Source of the DNA: Bactericera cockerelli
Lineage: Eukaryota > Arthropoda > Insecta > Hemiptera > Triozidae
Direction: 5' to 3'
NCBI GenBank assembly: GCA_024516035.1
Contig: CM044958.1
Location: 28,675,755-28,739,754 of the forward strand
DNA length: 64,000 bases
Position numbers and translations under genes: made by a program. Shown piece by piece: positions 9,837 to 20,059 of this stretch. The notes below the pieces were generated by a model. That model was given only the letters and a program-made list of their open reading frames with translations, had not been told where the DNA came from and searched no databases. Numbering within the stretch: position 1 is the first letter of the stretch; each line of letters begins with the position of its first letter.

Positions 9837-12800
9837 TTTTTTTTTTTTCAATATAAATCCCACTTTGGACATTTATTGATACATTACAATCTAGATTAAA
9901 TCTAATAAGCAATTTTATTCTAAAAAGGTTATAGTAAAAAGTAAAATATATGTACATAAACATAAATATTCTTAAGTCTAGTTGAGGTGGTTACATTTTG
10001 CACTGTACCGTTACGAAGTATAAAAGTAATTTATACTAAATCAAATGGTTTCTTCCTCTTTAATCTTCTAACTAGGTCTGAAACATTGAGAAGATGGACG
10101 GCCTCAATATTTTCATGTACCTCTAGCCTCTGTTGATGTTTTGAGGCATAAATTTGCATTGTTTCTCTAACTGACTCAACGCCCAAGTCGCGGTGCAGTA
10201 AGTTGTTCCTAATGTACCATGGGGCATTGACAATGTCCCTTAGCACTTTGTTCTGAAATCTCACTATAATGAGTCTGTTGGATGCGCTGGTACAGCCCCA
10301 AAGCTGGATACCATAGGTCCAAACTGGTTTCAGGACCTGGTTGTATAGTAAAAGTTTATTCTCGATGGGAAGTGGAGAGTAGCGTCCCATTAGCCATTTC
10401 ATCTTGTTGTACTTCATATCAAGTTGAGTTCTTTTCTTCTTTACGTGTTCTTTCCATTTCAGTTTTGCATCGAGAGTCATTCCCAAGTATTTCGCTTGAT
10501 TCGAGAAGGGAATGATTTTGTTATTGATGTAAATCGGTATGTAGGGCTGATTTCTGTTGGTAAAATCCACATGAACCGACTTACTATCATTTAGTCTTAT
10601 TCTCCATTTTGAAGTCCACCTTTGAAATCTGGAGAGGGTCTGGTTGAGCTCTGATGATGTTTCTTCGGTATTATCTCCAACTACCAAAAATGCTGTGTCA
10701 TCAGCAAATGTGGCAATAGTGTTTTCTTCTTCCTCGGGCATGTCACTTGTGTACAATAGATACAAGACTGGTCCAAGTACGCTTCCTTGGGGAACGCCTG
10801 CACATATTTCTTGTAGTTCAGAATATGCATCTTCATGTTTAATTCTAAAATACCGATTTGAGAGGTATGATTCAAGAATTTTGGCAAGTTTTTCTGGCAA
10901 CATTTTTTTCAACTTGAATTTCAAGCCTTCATGCCATACTTTATCAAAAGCTTTAGTTACATCTAGAAATACTGCAGAGCATACTTTCTTTTCTTCTATT
11001 GATTTTTCTATCAGATGAACAAGTCTGTGCACTTGTTCTATGGTAGAATGTTTTGTTCTGAACCCAAACTGATGGTCTGGTATGAGTTTCTTGTCAAAAA
11101 TGACTGATGTTAAGCGCTTGTATAAAAGTTTTTCGAACAATTTTGATAGCACAGGGAGCAGAGAGATGGGTCTATAAGACTTCAGCTCCTCGGGTTGTTG
11201 TCCTGGTTTCTGAATCATGATTACTTCAGCAATTTTCCATAATTGCGGCACATATTGTATCTTGAAAGCTGCGTTTATTATTTGTGTTATCCTAACGCAA
11301 GCTTTCCGAGGGAGTTCCTTGAGGACTTGACCTGTTATTAAGTCATATCCAGGGGATTTTTTCGGATTAATTTCTTTATCAATTGTTCTCTGTAGCTCTC
11401 TTACTGTTATGCAAGGGATATAGTAATCCTCTTCTTGATATAGCATATGTGGAAGAGGTTGTTCATTTGAATCTGGTTCGTTAGGATTAAATATTTTTGA
11501 TAAATATTTAGCAAATAGTTGACATTTATTATTATTATCACGGATCCATTTACCCTCCGAGTCTCTCAATGGTGGAGATTGATTAATGGGTCTTTTGAGT
11601 GGTTTAATGGCTTTCCATAATGAGTAGTCTGAATTTTGATCTGGGGAAAGCTCACTAAGAAAGGTATTAATCGATTCCTTTTTTAAATCTTGTATTTCTT
11701 TACGCACCTTTTCTGATAACTTATTGTAAATTGTTTTATGCAGAGGGTAGCGAGTGTTCTGCCACTTCTTCCGTGCTCTCCTTTTTTCTTTTATGAGTGT
11801 AACAATTTCTTTGGGGTAATTTATTCCATGAAGTTTCTTGGAAACTTGAGGTGTATTGTCCCACGCAGACTTTTGTATAGCATCAACAAGATCTTCAAGA
11901 GCTTGATCGATTTGGTCTTCCGTTTCCAGAGGAGAATTTAAGGTTATTCTCTTTGATAGATTTATTTTGAAGCTGTCCCAATCAGTTCTTTTGTTGACCA
12001 GAACTGGATTGTTTGGTTTTGTGATAATATTTTCGCTGATGGTAAGAACAATAGCCGAGTGATCAGAGCACAAGTCAAGATGTTCATCAATCTTCATGTA
12101 GTTAGCAGAAATATTTTTGTAGATAAAAAAATCTATTAGATCTGGTATTTTTTGAGGGTCTGTTGGCCAGTAAGTGGGTTTTCCTGTGGATACATAGTCT
12201 CCATTATTTTCTTTCAAAGTCTTAAAAAGAATTTTTCCTCTTTCAGTTGTCATGCGAGAGCCCCAATGTAGATGCTTTGCATTGAAATCTCCGCCTATGA
12301 TGAATCTATTGCCAATTTCTTTGAAAATTTGATTGAGATCATTTTCTGTTAATCTTTTCCCAGGAGGACAGTAGATACTTGCAATTGTTATTGGAGCCTG
12401 CATTGTATGGACTGCAATAGATGCCAGTTGTATGCTTTCGGTTTGAAACTTGAGGTCTTCATGATGTTTTAGGTGTTCTTTAATGAATATACCACTACCC
12501 CACGAGCATTATTACTTGGATGGATGGTATGATAAAATGTATAACCCTTTATTTGGCAAAAGTGTTGATCTGTCATGTGTGTTTCACTGATGAGGCACAC
12601 GTCAATATTATTTAGTTCTAGTATCACTTGGAGCTCATTTTTTCTTGCTATGAGTCCATTAGCATTCCAGGCAAGAATAGATATACTCTTCATGATTTTT
12701 TAGGTTTTGGGCCCGGTTTTGACCGGTTTTCAATTTTTTCTACTCTTTCTTTCATATTAAGTATTTCTATCTTTAGGTCTTTTATACCAGCCAAGATTAG

Positions 12801-13446
12801 TTGAATATCACTTTGGCTGGTTTGTGATCCTACTACCTTTGCGTACGAAACTCCTCTTTGTACTGCTCTGAGGGGTTCTTTTTGACCTTGAGGAGGTCTT
12901 ACAATGTTTTCTTGTTTACTTGGCAAGAAACTTGCCCGGATATTTTTGGATTGCATATTTTTTCTTTTTTGCAGTTCTCTGGCAACCATGCAGCCTCTAT
13001 AGCTGGCTGGATGGTCACCACCGCAGTTGGCACATTTGGCACGTGCCTCACTGGATTTATTGCAATGTGCGGTCAGATGACCTTGTGCACATTTAACACA
13101 GCGAGGTTTTTTATTACAGTGATTTTTAGTATGGCTAAATTCCTGACAATTTTTACATTGAGGAACTATTTTGCTACCTTTCATAGGGCATATCTGTACA
13201 ATCTGTCTGAGGATTTCTGGAATCCTGTAGATGCTGTCTATATTTTCGCTATTATCAAAGGATAATATAAACATATTTAAGGGTTTTTTCTCTTTTGCTG
13301 AGAATTTAGCATCAGCTTTTATTATTTTGAACCCCTTTCTTGTCAGGTATTCAATAATTTCCTCTGGCTCGGTTGTTAACTTTAGCAATACTAAATTTGT
13401 ATAATGCATTGAAAAAGGATAATATAATGAGTAAATATAAAAATTA
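9837..13446 (-). mobile_element. Jockey-clade non-LTR retrotransposon, left-arm copy
   Basis: Mirror of 19303-22913. On the minus strand it holds a 5'-truncated ORF1, an overlapping ORF2 broken by one missing base, a ~190-nt 3' UTR and a 12-nt A run (seen here as T at 9837-9848). The 5' edge abuts a Helitron at 13447. No target duplication can be assigned because the 5' edge is fused to the Helitron. Confidence 0.85.
10031..12693 (-). pseudogene. Jockey ORF2 (endonuclease/reverse transcriptase), frameshifted
   Basis: Same protein as the intact right-arm ORF2, but a C4 run at 12498-12501 replaces the five-base run of the other copy. Reading from the start codon at 12693, the frame changes after residue 65 and terminates at 12469 after 74 residues. 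The remaining frame (10031-12403) is open for 790 codons from an internal Met equivalent to residue 98. It keeps part of the endonuclease and the whole reverse transcriptase. Either this copy has genuinely lost ORF2 or the base loss is a homopolymer sequencing error. Everything else I compared is identical to the right arm, which makes an error quite possible. Confidence 0.85.
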
Positions 13447-13562
13447 CTAGCGGGCTGTCGCCCGCTTTGCGGGCCGAGGCATGGCCGTAAAGTAAAAAAT
13501 CCTTTTTCGCCAATGGCAGGTGTTGTAGTGGGAATTTCGAAAAATCCCGTCTTATTGCACAT
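12690..13562 (-). CDS. Jockey ORF1 (Gag-like, zinc knuckles), left-arm copy
   Basis: Identical over 290 residues to the right-arm ORF1 (see 19187-20059). The first ~39 codons, including the ATG, derive from the adjacent Helitron. The retrotransposon's own sequence starts around residue 40 and contains three CCHC knuckles. The stop overlaps the ORF2 start in ATGA. Its partner ORF2 is frameshifted in this arm. Confidence 0.8.
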   Translation of the reverse strand: MCNKTGFFEIPTTTPAIGEKGFFTLRPCLGPQSGRQPASNFYIYSLYYPFSMHYTNLVLLKLTTEPEEIIEYLTRKGFKIIKADAKFSAKEKKPLNMFILSFDNSENIDSIYRIPEILRQIVQICPMKGSKIVPQCKNCQEFSHTKNHCNKKPRCVKCAQGHLTAHCNKSSEARAKCANCGGDHPASYRGCMVARELQKRKNMQSKNIRASFLPSKQENIVRPPQGQKEPLRAVQRGVSYAKVVGSQTSQSDIQLILAGIKDLKIEILNMKERVEKIENRSKPGPKPKKS

Positions 13563-13655
13563 ATAAACTATAAGACAAAGCTACCTACCAAATTTCAGCT
13601 TCAGGACTTACCAGTTCGGAGAAACAGTGATGAATCAGTCTTTTATAAGTATAGA
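13447..13655 (-). mobile_element. Non-autonomous Helitron, left-arm copy
   Basis: Mirror of 19094-19302. Read on the minus strand it starts TC after A, and ends with a short GC hairpin, then CTAG before T. See the right-arm copy for details. Confidence 0.8.
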
Positions 13656-13684
13656 TAATTAATTATATTTTGCATAAAACTTAG

Positions 13685-13783
13685 GTAATAATATCTAGTT
13701 TATATCTCCCTTGCCTTTATCCCATATTAGCTTATGTTGCTTTTGGAGTCGGCATTGTTCAACCTCGTAATAATATCTAGTTT
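13685..13783 (-). mobile_element. 65-bp LINE/SINE 3' tail with 17-bp target duplication, left-arm copy
   Basis: Mirror of 18966-19064. The duplicated target is gtaataatatctagttt (13685-13701 and 13767-13783). Confidence 0.75.
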
Positions 13784-16370
13784 GATATTATAATATACAA
13801 AATAACGCAAAAAATTGGTAAAATCATGAGGTTCGAATATTTTCTGCCTACAGCCTGAAATAAAAAAATAAAATCCACTTGTGTCTTTCACAGTAGATCA
13901 CTTGGTAGTTTGTATTATACCAGCTGATTTGTGAATTAGTTCAGAAGAGACTATGGGATCTCTCTGGCTTTGTTTCACTGTCGGATCTAGCAAATTATAG
14001 CAACACAAACTCTGCTTCACTTCTTATTCGTGGAAGAGAAAGTAGAAGGAACAAAGTAATCTTCATTTGTACTTATACAATTATCATACCGAGTGTGACT
14101 TCATCTTTAAGTTTAAAGTTTCGTTGTTCTGATTTGGCCACTTGAATTTTTCTCACGGAACTCAGAAGTCAAGGTGTTCCCGGAACAATTCAACTTATTT
14201 AAAATTTAGATCCGGCACCTCATGAACTATCCTATAAGCCCAACTTGCAGTAGGGCATTTAGCTTTTTTCAAAAGTTATGGCCAAATCCCTGTTTTCAAA
14301 CACATCTGTTTGTGAGTAATTATGACTAGCTGGTTATGTGTGAAGATTTTTGAATCCTATGATACCAACACATTGCTTCTAGTAAAATGTTTCCGGATGC
14401 CTCGGTTCACGAAACTGGTGCACCATTGGAAGTTTGATTTGTGTTAGCCCAACATTTAGGAAAACGATTTGTGCATCATCCTATGAAATCTTATAATTTT
14501 AAGCACACATATTTCAACTTACCCAATACATGAGAAAATAGATCTTCACATTAGATTCATTGGGATCCAGCTGTAACGCCGAATTTAGGCCCCAAACGAT
14601 GTACGGCAATGCCTCATTGTAAGGGTAGGTTTAGGAAAAATAAATATAGGGCCATGCCTCTGCCCGTCACTTGGGTGCAGCCGGATCTAGTATACAAAAG
14701 TCAACAATAACATCTCATAGTTATTAATTTATAATCGATTTGGTAGAGTAGACTTTATGACTTATAACTTATAACTTAGTAGAAAAAACCCGTCAATAAA
14801 ACACTGCAACTCTGTGGTGAGTCCAAGAATACGCTGATGAATATCTTTCCCATTAGATTTGAGTAAGTCATTACCAGTCCTGGTGCACACTTGTGTACCC
14901 ACACGAGTTACCATGCTATTATTCTATCAATGTTACAAGTTACAAGCAAACTCCACACGGTACCCAACTACAATTTACTCAACGCAAATTGAATTACTAT
15001 AAAAGACTATAAATCCAAGCGATGTTGATCTATTTCTTTCAGAAGTTATTCCTTGTAATGCGAATGTAAATAATAAAACTGAGTATGTAGTAAATGGACG
15101 TGTACTTGGTTCAGATGTTGTGATGATATAGAGGAGATATCATTGTGAACAGCGTAAGTGAATCAGCTTTCAATATCTCAACATTTTGTGATGTATTATG
15201 TAGATTGTAGATATTGTAGATGGACATTTCCTATTCCCTGCCTGCATCACTGTCAGTACTTAGCCTGGATTATTTCGCAAGAGATATCTATTTATATTAG
15301 TCTTGTATAGGGTGCGTTTTATTACCATTATTTATTCGATGATAATCAGTGTGTGGTATTCATGAAAGATCAACATGATTCCAGTAGACAAACTCCTCTG
15401 TTGCTGTCTCAAGGGTGACACAAACGTCAAAAGCAAGAAATTAATGGTAACCACCTAGGCTACCAGTTACATGACTGTCTAAGTACATGTTGATGTTATA
15501 TAAAAAAATGTCTCAATATCTTCAGAGCAAAAGGCAAAAATGAGCTTCTTTTGAGAGTACTTTACATAAATTTTACCGAGGTACCTAACATACCTTTTTC
15601 GTCTCTAATGACATCTGAATCTGAAATACATATTTATAAGTAGGTACGACCTGACAGTTGCATGAAAACATTACTTTATCTCTGCAGCTTTCCGATTCCA
15701 GAGACCACTAGCTTAAATCCAGGATTTTTATTTTTAGATACATGAACAGCTGCTACACCCACTAGATTTTCTCGCTGTCTGAATTTCCATTTGTTTTTAT
15801 TGTCATTTTGTCAAGAACAGATCTCGTAGACAGGGGAGCTAGCTCCAATATATTATCCAAAGTTTCAATGTGGCTTTCAAGCAGCATGTCAAGTGTGTTA
15901 TCAGTTTGTTTTGTTCGGATTTTTTCTCAACCATCTCTACCTGAGCGGAGTGACAAGTTGTACTCGCATACCATACAGATACAAAGATAGGTACAACTTA
16001 TGAATATTGAATAGGTTTTGTCTCATAAAGCACCACAGTCTGTTCAACAAGTCTGCAGCTCTTGATAATCTGAAATAATATCTCTATTGTTATTACTCTG
16101 ATGTGTCATGGGATTGTATTGTAGGTATTAGAGCTCAATCAGTAAAATAACAAAAAATAAAATAAAGTTTGCCACCGTTTGCCACCTTTTGTCCTAAATT
16201 CTTAAACAACCCCGCTGTTTTAATCCATAAATAGATCATAATGTGTTAAAAGGAAGTCTATGAGTAATGGAATGCTAGGCAAGTATATTGAAGAATTTCG
16301 CAGCGGCTTATCCTTTTCCTAACAGCGTGTACAGAACCGCGGAATAGACTCTAGCTATTGTACCTAGCAC
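13784..16370. other. Arm DNA, largely unannotated
   Basis: No gene found. A segment ending at 14690 has ggccatgcctc, then a short inverted GC stretch and CTAG before T, resembling the 3' end of the Helitrons in this window (low confidence). The rest is AT-rich and without recognisable features. Mirrored at 16379-18965. Confidence 0.5.
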
Positions 16371-16378
16371 CATACAAA
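16371..16378. other. Loop at the centre of the 14-kb palindrome
   Basis: The eight bases catacaaa separate tacctagcac (16361-16370) from its reverse complement (16379-16388). With so short a loop the arms would form a near-complete cruciform or hairpin. Confidence 0.9.
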
Positions 16379-18058
16379 GTGCTAGGTACAATAGCTAGAG
16401 TCTATTCCGCGGTTCTGTACACGCTGTTAGGAAAAGGATAAGCCGCTGCGAAATTCTTCAATATACTTGCCTAGCATTCCATTACTCATAGACTTCCTTT
16501 TAACACATTATGATCTATTTATGGATTAAAACAGCGGGGTTGTTTAAGAATTTAGGACAAAAGGTGGCAAACGGTGGCAAACTTTATTTTATTTTTTGTT
16601 ATTTTACTGATTGAGCTCTAATACCTACAATACAATCCCATGACACATCAGAGTAATAACAATAGAGATATTATTTCAGATTATCAAGAGCTGCAGACTT
16701 GTTGAACAGACTGTGGTGCTTTATGAGACAAAACCTATTCAATATTCATAAGTTGTACCTATCTTTGTATCTGTATGGTATGCGAGTACAACTTGTCACT
16801 CCGCTCAGGTAGAGATGGTTGAGAAAAAATCCGAACAAAACAAACTGATAACACACTTGACATGCTGCTTGAAAGCCACATTGAAACTTTGGATAATATA
16901 TTGGAGCTAGCTCCCCTGTCTACGAGATCTGTTCTTGACAAAATGACAATAAAAACAAATGGAAATTCAGACAGCGAGAAAATCTAGTGGGTGTAGCAGC
17001 TGTTCATGTATCTAAAAATAAAAATCCTGGATTTAAGCTAGTGGTCTCTGGAATCGGAAAGCTGCAGAGATAAAGTAATGTTTTCATGCAACTGTCAGGT
17101 CGTACCTACTTATAAATATGTATTTCAGATTCAGATGTCATTAGAGACGAAAAAGGTATGTTAGGTACCTCGGTAAAATTTATGTAAAGTACTCTCAAAA
17201 GAAGCTCATTTTTGCCTTTTGCTCTGAAGATATTGAGACATTTTTTTATATAACATCAACATGTACTTAGACAGTCATGTAACTGGTAGCCTAGGTGGTT
17301 ACCATTAATTTCTTGCTTTTGACGTTTGTGTCACCCTTGAGACAGCAACAGAGGAGTTTGTCTACTGGAATCATGTTGATCTTTCATGAATACCACACAC
17401 TGATTATCATCGAATAAATAATGGTAATAAAACGCACCCTATACAAGACTAATATAAATAGATATCTCTTGCGAAATAATCCAGGCTAAGTACTGACAGT
17501 GATGCAGGCAGGGAATAGGAAATGTCCATCTACAATATCTACAATCTACATAATACATCACAAAATGTTGAGATATTGAAAGCTGATTCACTTACGCTGT
17601 TCACAATGATATCTCCTCTATATCATCACAACATCTGAACCAAGTACACGTCCATTTACTACATACTCAGTTTTATTATTTACATTCGCATTACAAGGAA
17701 TAACTTCTGAAAGAAATAGATCAACATCGCTTGGATTTATAGTCTTTTATAGTAATTCAATTTGCGTTGAGTAAATTGTAGTTGGGTACCGTGTGGAGTT
17801 TGCTTGTAACTTGTAACATTGATAGAATAATAGCATGGTAACTCGTGTGGGTACACAAGTGTGCACCAGGACTGGTAATGACTTACTCAAATCTAATGGG
17901 AAAGATATTCATCAGCGTATTCTTGGACTCACCACAGAGTTGCAGTGTTTTATTGACGGGTTTTTTCTACTAAGTTATAAGTTATAAGTCATAAAGTCTA
18001 CTCTACCAAATCGATTATAAATTAATAACTATGAGATGTTATTGTTGACTTTTGTATA

Positions 18059-18200
18059 CTAGATCCGGCTGCACCCAAGTGACGGGCAGAGGCATGGCCC
18101 TATATTTATTTTTCCTAAACCTACCCTTACAATGAGGCATTGCCGTACATCGTTTGGGGCCTAAATTCGGCGTTACAGCTGGATCCCAATGAATCTAATG
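18059..18200 (-). mobile_element. Possible Helitron 3' end
   Basis: On the minus strand a ggccatgcctc-containing segment leads to CTAG (18059-18062), which is followed by T, as in the better-defined Helitrons here. The 5' end cannot be placed and the terminal hairpin is weak. Mirrored at 14690. Confidence 0.35.
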
Positions 18201-18965
18201 TGAAGATCTATTTTCTCATGTATTGGGTAAGTTGAAATATGTGTGCTTAAAATTATAAGATTTCATAGGATGATGCACAAATCGTTTTCCTAAATGTTGG
18301 GCTAACACAAATCAAACTTCCAATGGTGCACCAGTTTCGTGAACCGAGGCATCCGGAAACATTTTACTAGAAGCAATGTGTTGGTATCATAGGATTCAAA
18401 AATCTTCACACATAACCAGCTAGTCATAATTACTCACAAACAGATGTGTTTGAAAACAGGGATTTGGCCATAACTTTTGAAAAAAGCTAAATGCCCTACT
18501 GCAAGTTGGGCTTATAGGATAGTTCATGAGGTGCCGGATCTAAATTTTAAATAAGTTGAATTGTTCCGGGAACACCTTGACTTCTGAGTTCCGTGAGAAA
18601 AATTCAAGTGGCCAAATCAGAACAACGAAACTTTAAACTTAAAGATGAAGTCACACTCGGTATGATAATTGTATAAGTACAAATGAAGATTACTTTGTTC
18701 CTTCTACTTTCTCTTCCACGAATAAGAAGTGAAGCAGAGTTTGTGTTGCTATAATTTGCTAGATCCGACAGTGAAACAAAGCCAGAGAGATCCCATAGTC
18801 TCTTCTGAACTAATTCACAAATCAGCTGGTATAATACAAACTACCAAGTGATCTACTGTGAAAGACACAAGTGGATTTTATTTTTTTATTTCAGGCTGTA
18901 GGCAGAAAATATTCGAACCTCATGATTTTACCAATTTTTTGCGTTATTTTGTATATTATAATATC

Positions 18966-19064
18966 AAACTAGATATTATTACGAGGTTGAACAATGCCGA
19001 CTCCAAAAGCAACATAAGCTAATATGGGATAAAGGCAAGGGAGATATAAACTAGATATTATTAC
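18966..19064 (+). mobile_element. 5'-truncated LINE/SINE 3' tail with 17-bp target duplication
   Basis: A 65-bp insert (18983-19047) containing gaggttgaacaatgccgac and aaaagcaacataagctaat is flanked by perfect copies of aaactagatattattac (18966-18982 and 19048-19064). The same tail ends the longer element at 48893-49032. Its wording (ggttgaacaatgccgacyccaaaag) resembles RTE-type tails. This is a clear retrotransposition footprint. Confidence 0.8.
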
Positions 19065-19093
19065 CTAAGTTTTATGCAAAATATAATTAATTA

Positions 19094-19302
19094 TCTATAC
19101 TTATAAAAGACTGATTCATCACTGTTTCTCCGAACTGGTAAGTCCTGAAGCTGAAATTTGGTAGGTAGCTTTGTCTTATAGTTTATATGTGCAATAAGAC
19201 GGGATTTTTCGAAATTCCCACTACAACACCTGCCATTGGCGAAAAAGGATTTTTTACTTTACGGCCATGCCTCGGCCCGCAAAGCGGGCGACAGCCCGCT
19301 AG
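19094..19302 (+). mobile_element. Non-autonomous Helitron
   Basis: It begins TCTATACTTATAAAAG directly after A (19093). It ends with GCCCGC-aaa-GCGGGC, a short spacer and CTAG (19299-19302), directly before T (19303). This is the canonical Helitron arrangement: A^TC...hairpin...CTAG^T with no target duplication. It has no Rep/helicase coding, so it would move in trans. It shares most of its interior with 49504-49751. It lies directly upstream of the truncated Jockey element and provides the ATG and first ~39 codons of the open ORF1 frame. Confidence 0.85.
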
Positions 19303-20059
19303 TAATTTTTATATTTACTCATTATATTATCCTTTTTCAATGCATTATACAAATTTAGTATTGCTAAAGTTAACAACCGAGCCAGAGGAAATTATTGAAT
19401 ACCTGACAAGAAAGGGGTTCAAAATAATAAAAGCTGATGCTAAATTCTCAGCAAAAGAGAAAAAACCCTTAAATATGTTTATATTATCCTTTGATAATAG
19501 CGAAAATATAGACAGCATCTACAGGATTCCAGAAATCCTCAGACAGATTGTACAGATATGCCCTATGAAAGGTAGCAAAATAGTTCCTCAATGTAAAAAT
19601 TGTCAGGAATTTAGCCATACTAAAAATCACTGTAATAAAAAACCTCGCTGTGTTAAATGTGCACAAGGTCATCTGACCGCACATTGCAATAAATCCAGTG
19701 AGGCACGTGCCAAATGTGCCAACTGCGGTGGTGACCATCCAGCCAGCTATAGAGGCTGCATGGTTGCCAGAGAACTGCAAAAAAGAAAAAATATGCAATC
19801 CAAAAATATCCGGGCAAGTTTCTTGCCAAGTAAACAAGAAAACATTGTAAGACCTCCTCAAGGTCAAAAAGAACCCCTCAGAGCAGTACAAAGAGGAGTT
19901 TCGTACGCAAAGGTAGTAGGATCACAAACCAGCCAAAGTGATATTCAACTAATCTTGGCTGGTATAAAAGACCTAAAGATAGAAATACTTAATATGAAAG
20001 AAAGAGTAGAAAAAATTGAAAACCGGTCAAAACCGGGCCCAAAACCTAAAAAATCATGA
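19187..20059 (+). CDS. Jockey-clade ORF1 protein (Gag-like, three zinc knuckles), 5'-truncated and Helitron-fused
   Basis: 290-residue frame for an RNA-binding, ribonucleoprotein-forming ORF1 protein of a non-LTR retrotransposon. Three knuckles match the usual Jockey pattern: CX2CX4HX4C at 136-149, CX2CX3HX4C at 155-167 and CX2CX3HX6C shortly after. A basic region follows. A heptad-like tail rich in Leu/Ile/Lys/Glu at about 250-275 may be a coiled coil. Residues 1-39 are encoded by the Helitron ending at 19302, and the retrotransposon's own sequence begins about residue 40. The first Met inside that sequence is at 19340. Jockey ORF1 proteins usually have a longer N-terminal part, so this copy is 5'-truncated. 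The ATG at 19187 may have no biological role. The stop overlaps the ORF2 start (ATGA, 20056-20059), which suggests coupled reinitiation. Confidence 0.85.
   Translation: MCNKTGFFEIPTTTPAIGEKGFFTLRPCLGPQSGRQPASNFYIYSLYYPFSMHYTNLVLLKLTTEPEEIIEYLTRKGFKIIKADAKFSAKEKKPLNMFILSFDNSENIDSIYRIPEILRQIVQICPMKGSKIVPQCKNCQEFSHTKNHCNKKPRCVKCAQGHLTAHCNKSSEARAKCANCGGDHPASYRGCMVARELQKRKNMQSKNIRASFLPSKQENIVRPPQGQKEPLRAVQRGVSYAKVVGSQTSQSDIQLILAGIKDLKIEILNMKERVEKIENRSKPGPKPKKS

Larger units (their letters stand above)
9255..16370 (-). repeat. Left arm of 14-kb palindrome (7116 bp)
   Basis: Reverse complement of 16379-23495. Paired positions sum to 32749 from the centre out to the homopolymer at 12498-12501, and to 32750 beyond it. 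That shows exactly one net missing base in this arm. It carries a truncated foldback end, a Jockey retrotransposon, a Helitron, a small LINE tail and unannotated DNA, all mirrored in the other arm. It ends abruptly inside a foldback element, so this outer edge is a breakpoint. Confidence 0.92.

Noticed and set aside
10282..13265. Plus-strand open frames opposite the left-arm retrotransposon (and their mirror copies at 19484-22468)
   Set aside because: Antisense shadows of ORF1 and ORF2.
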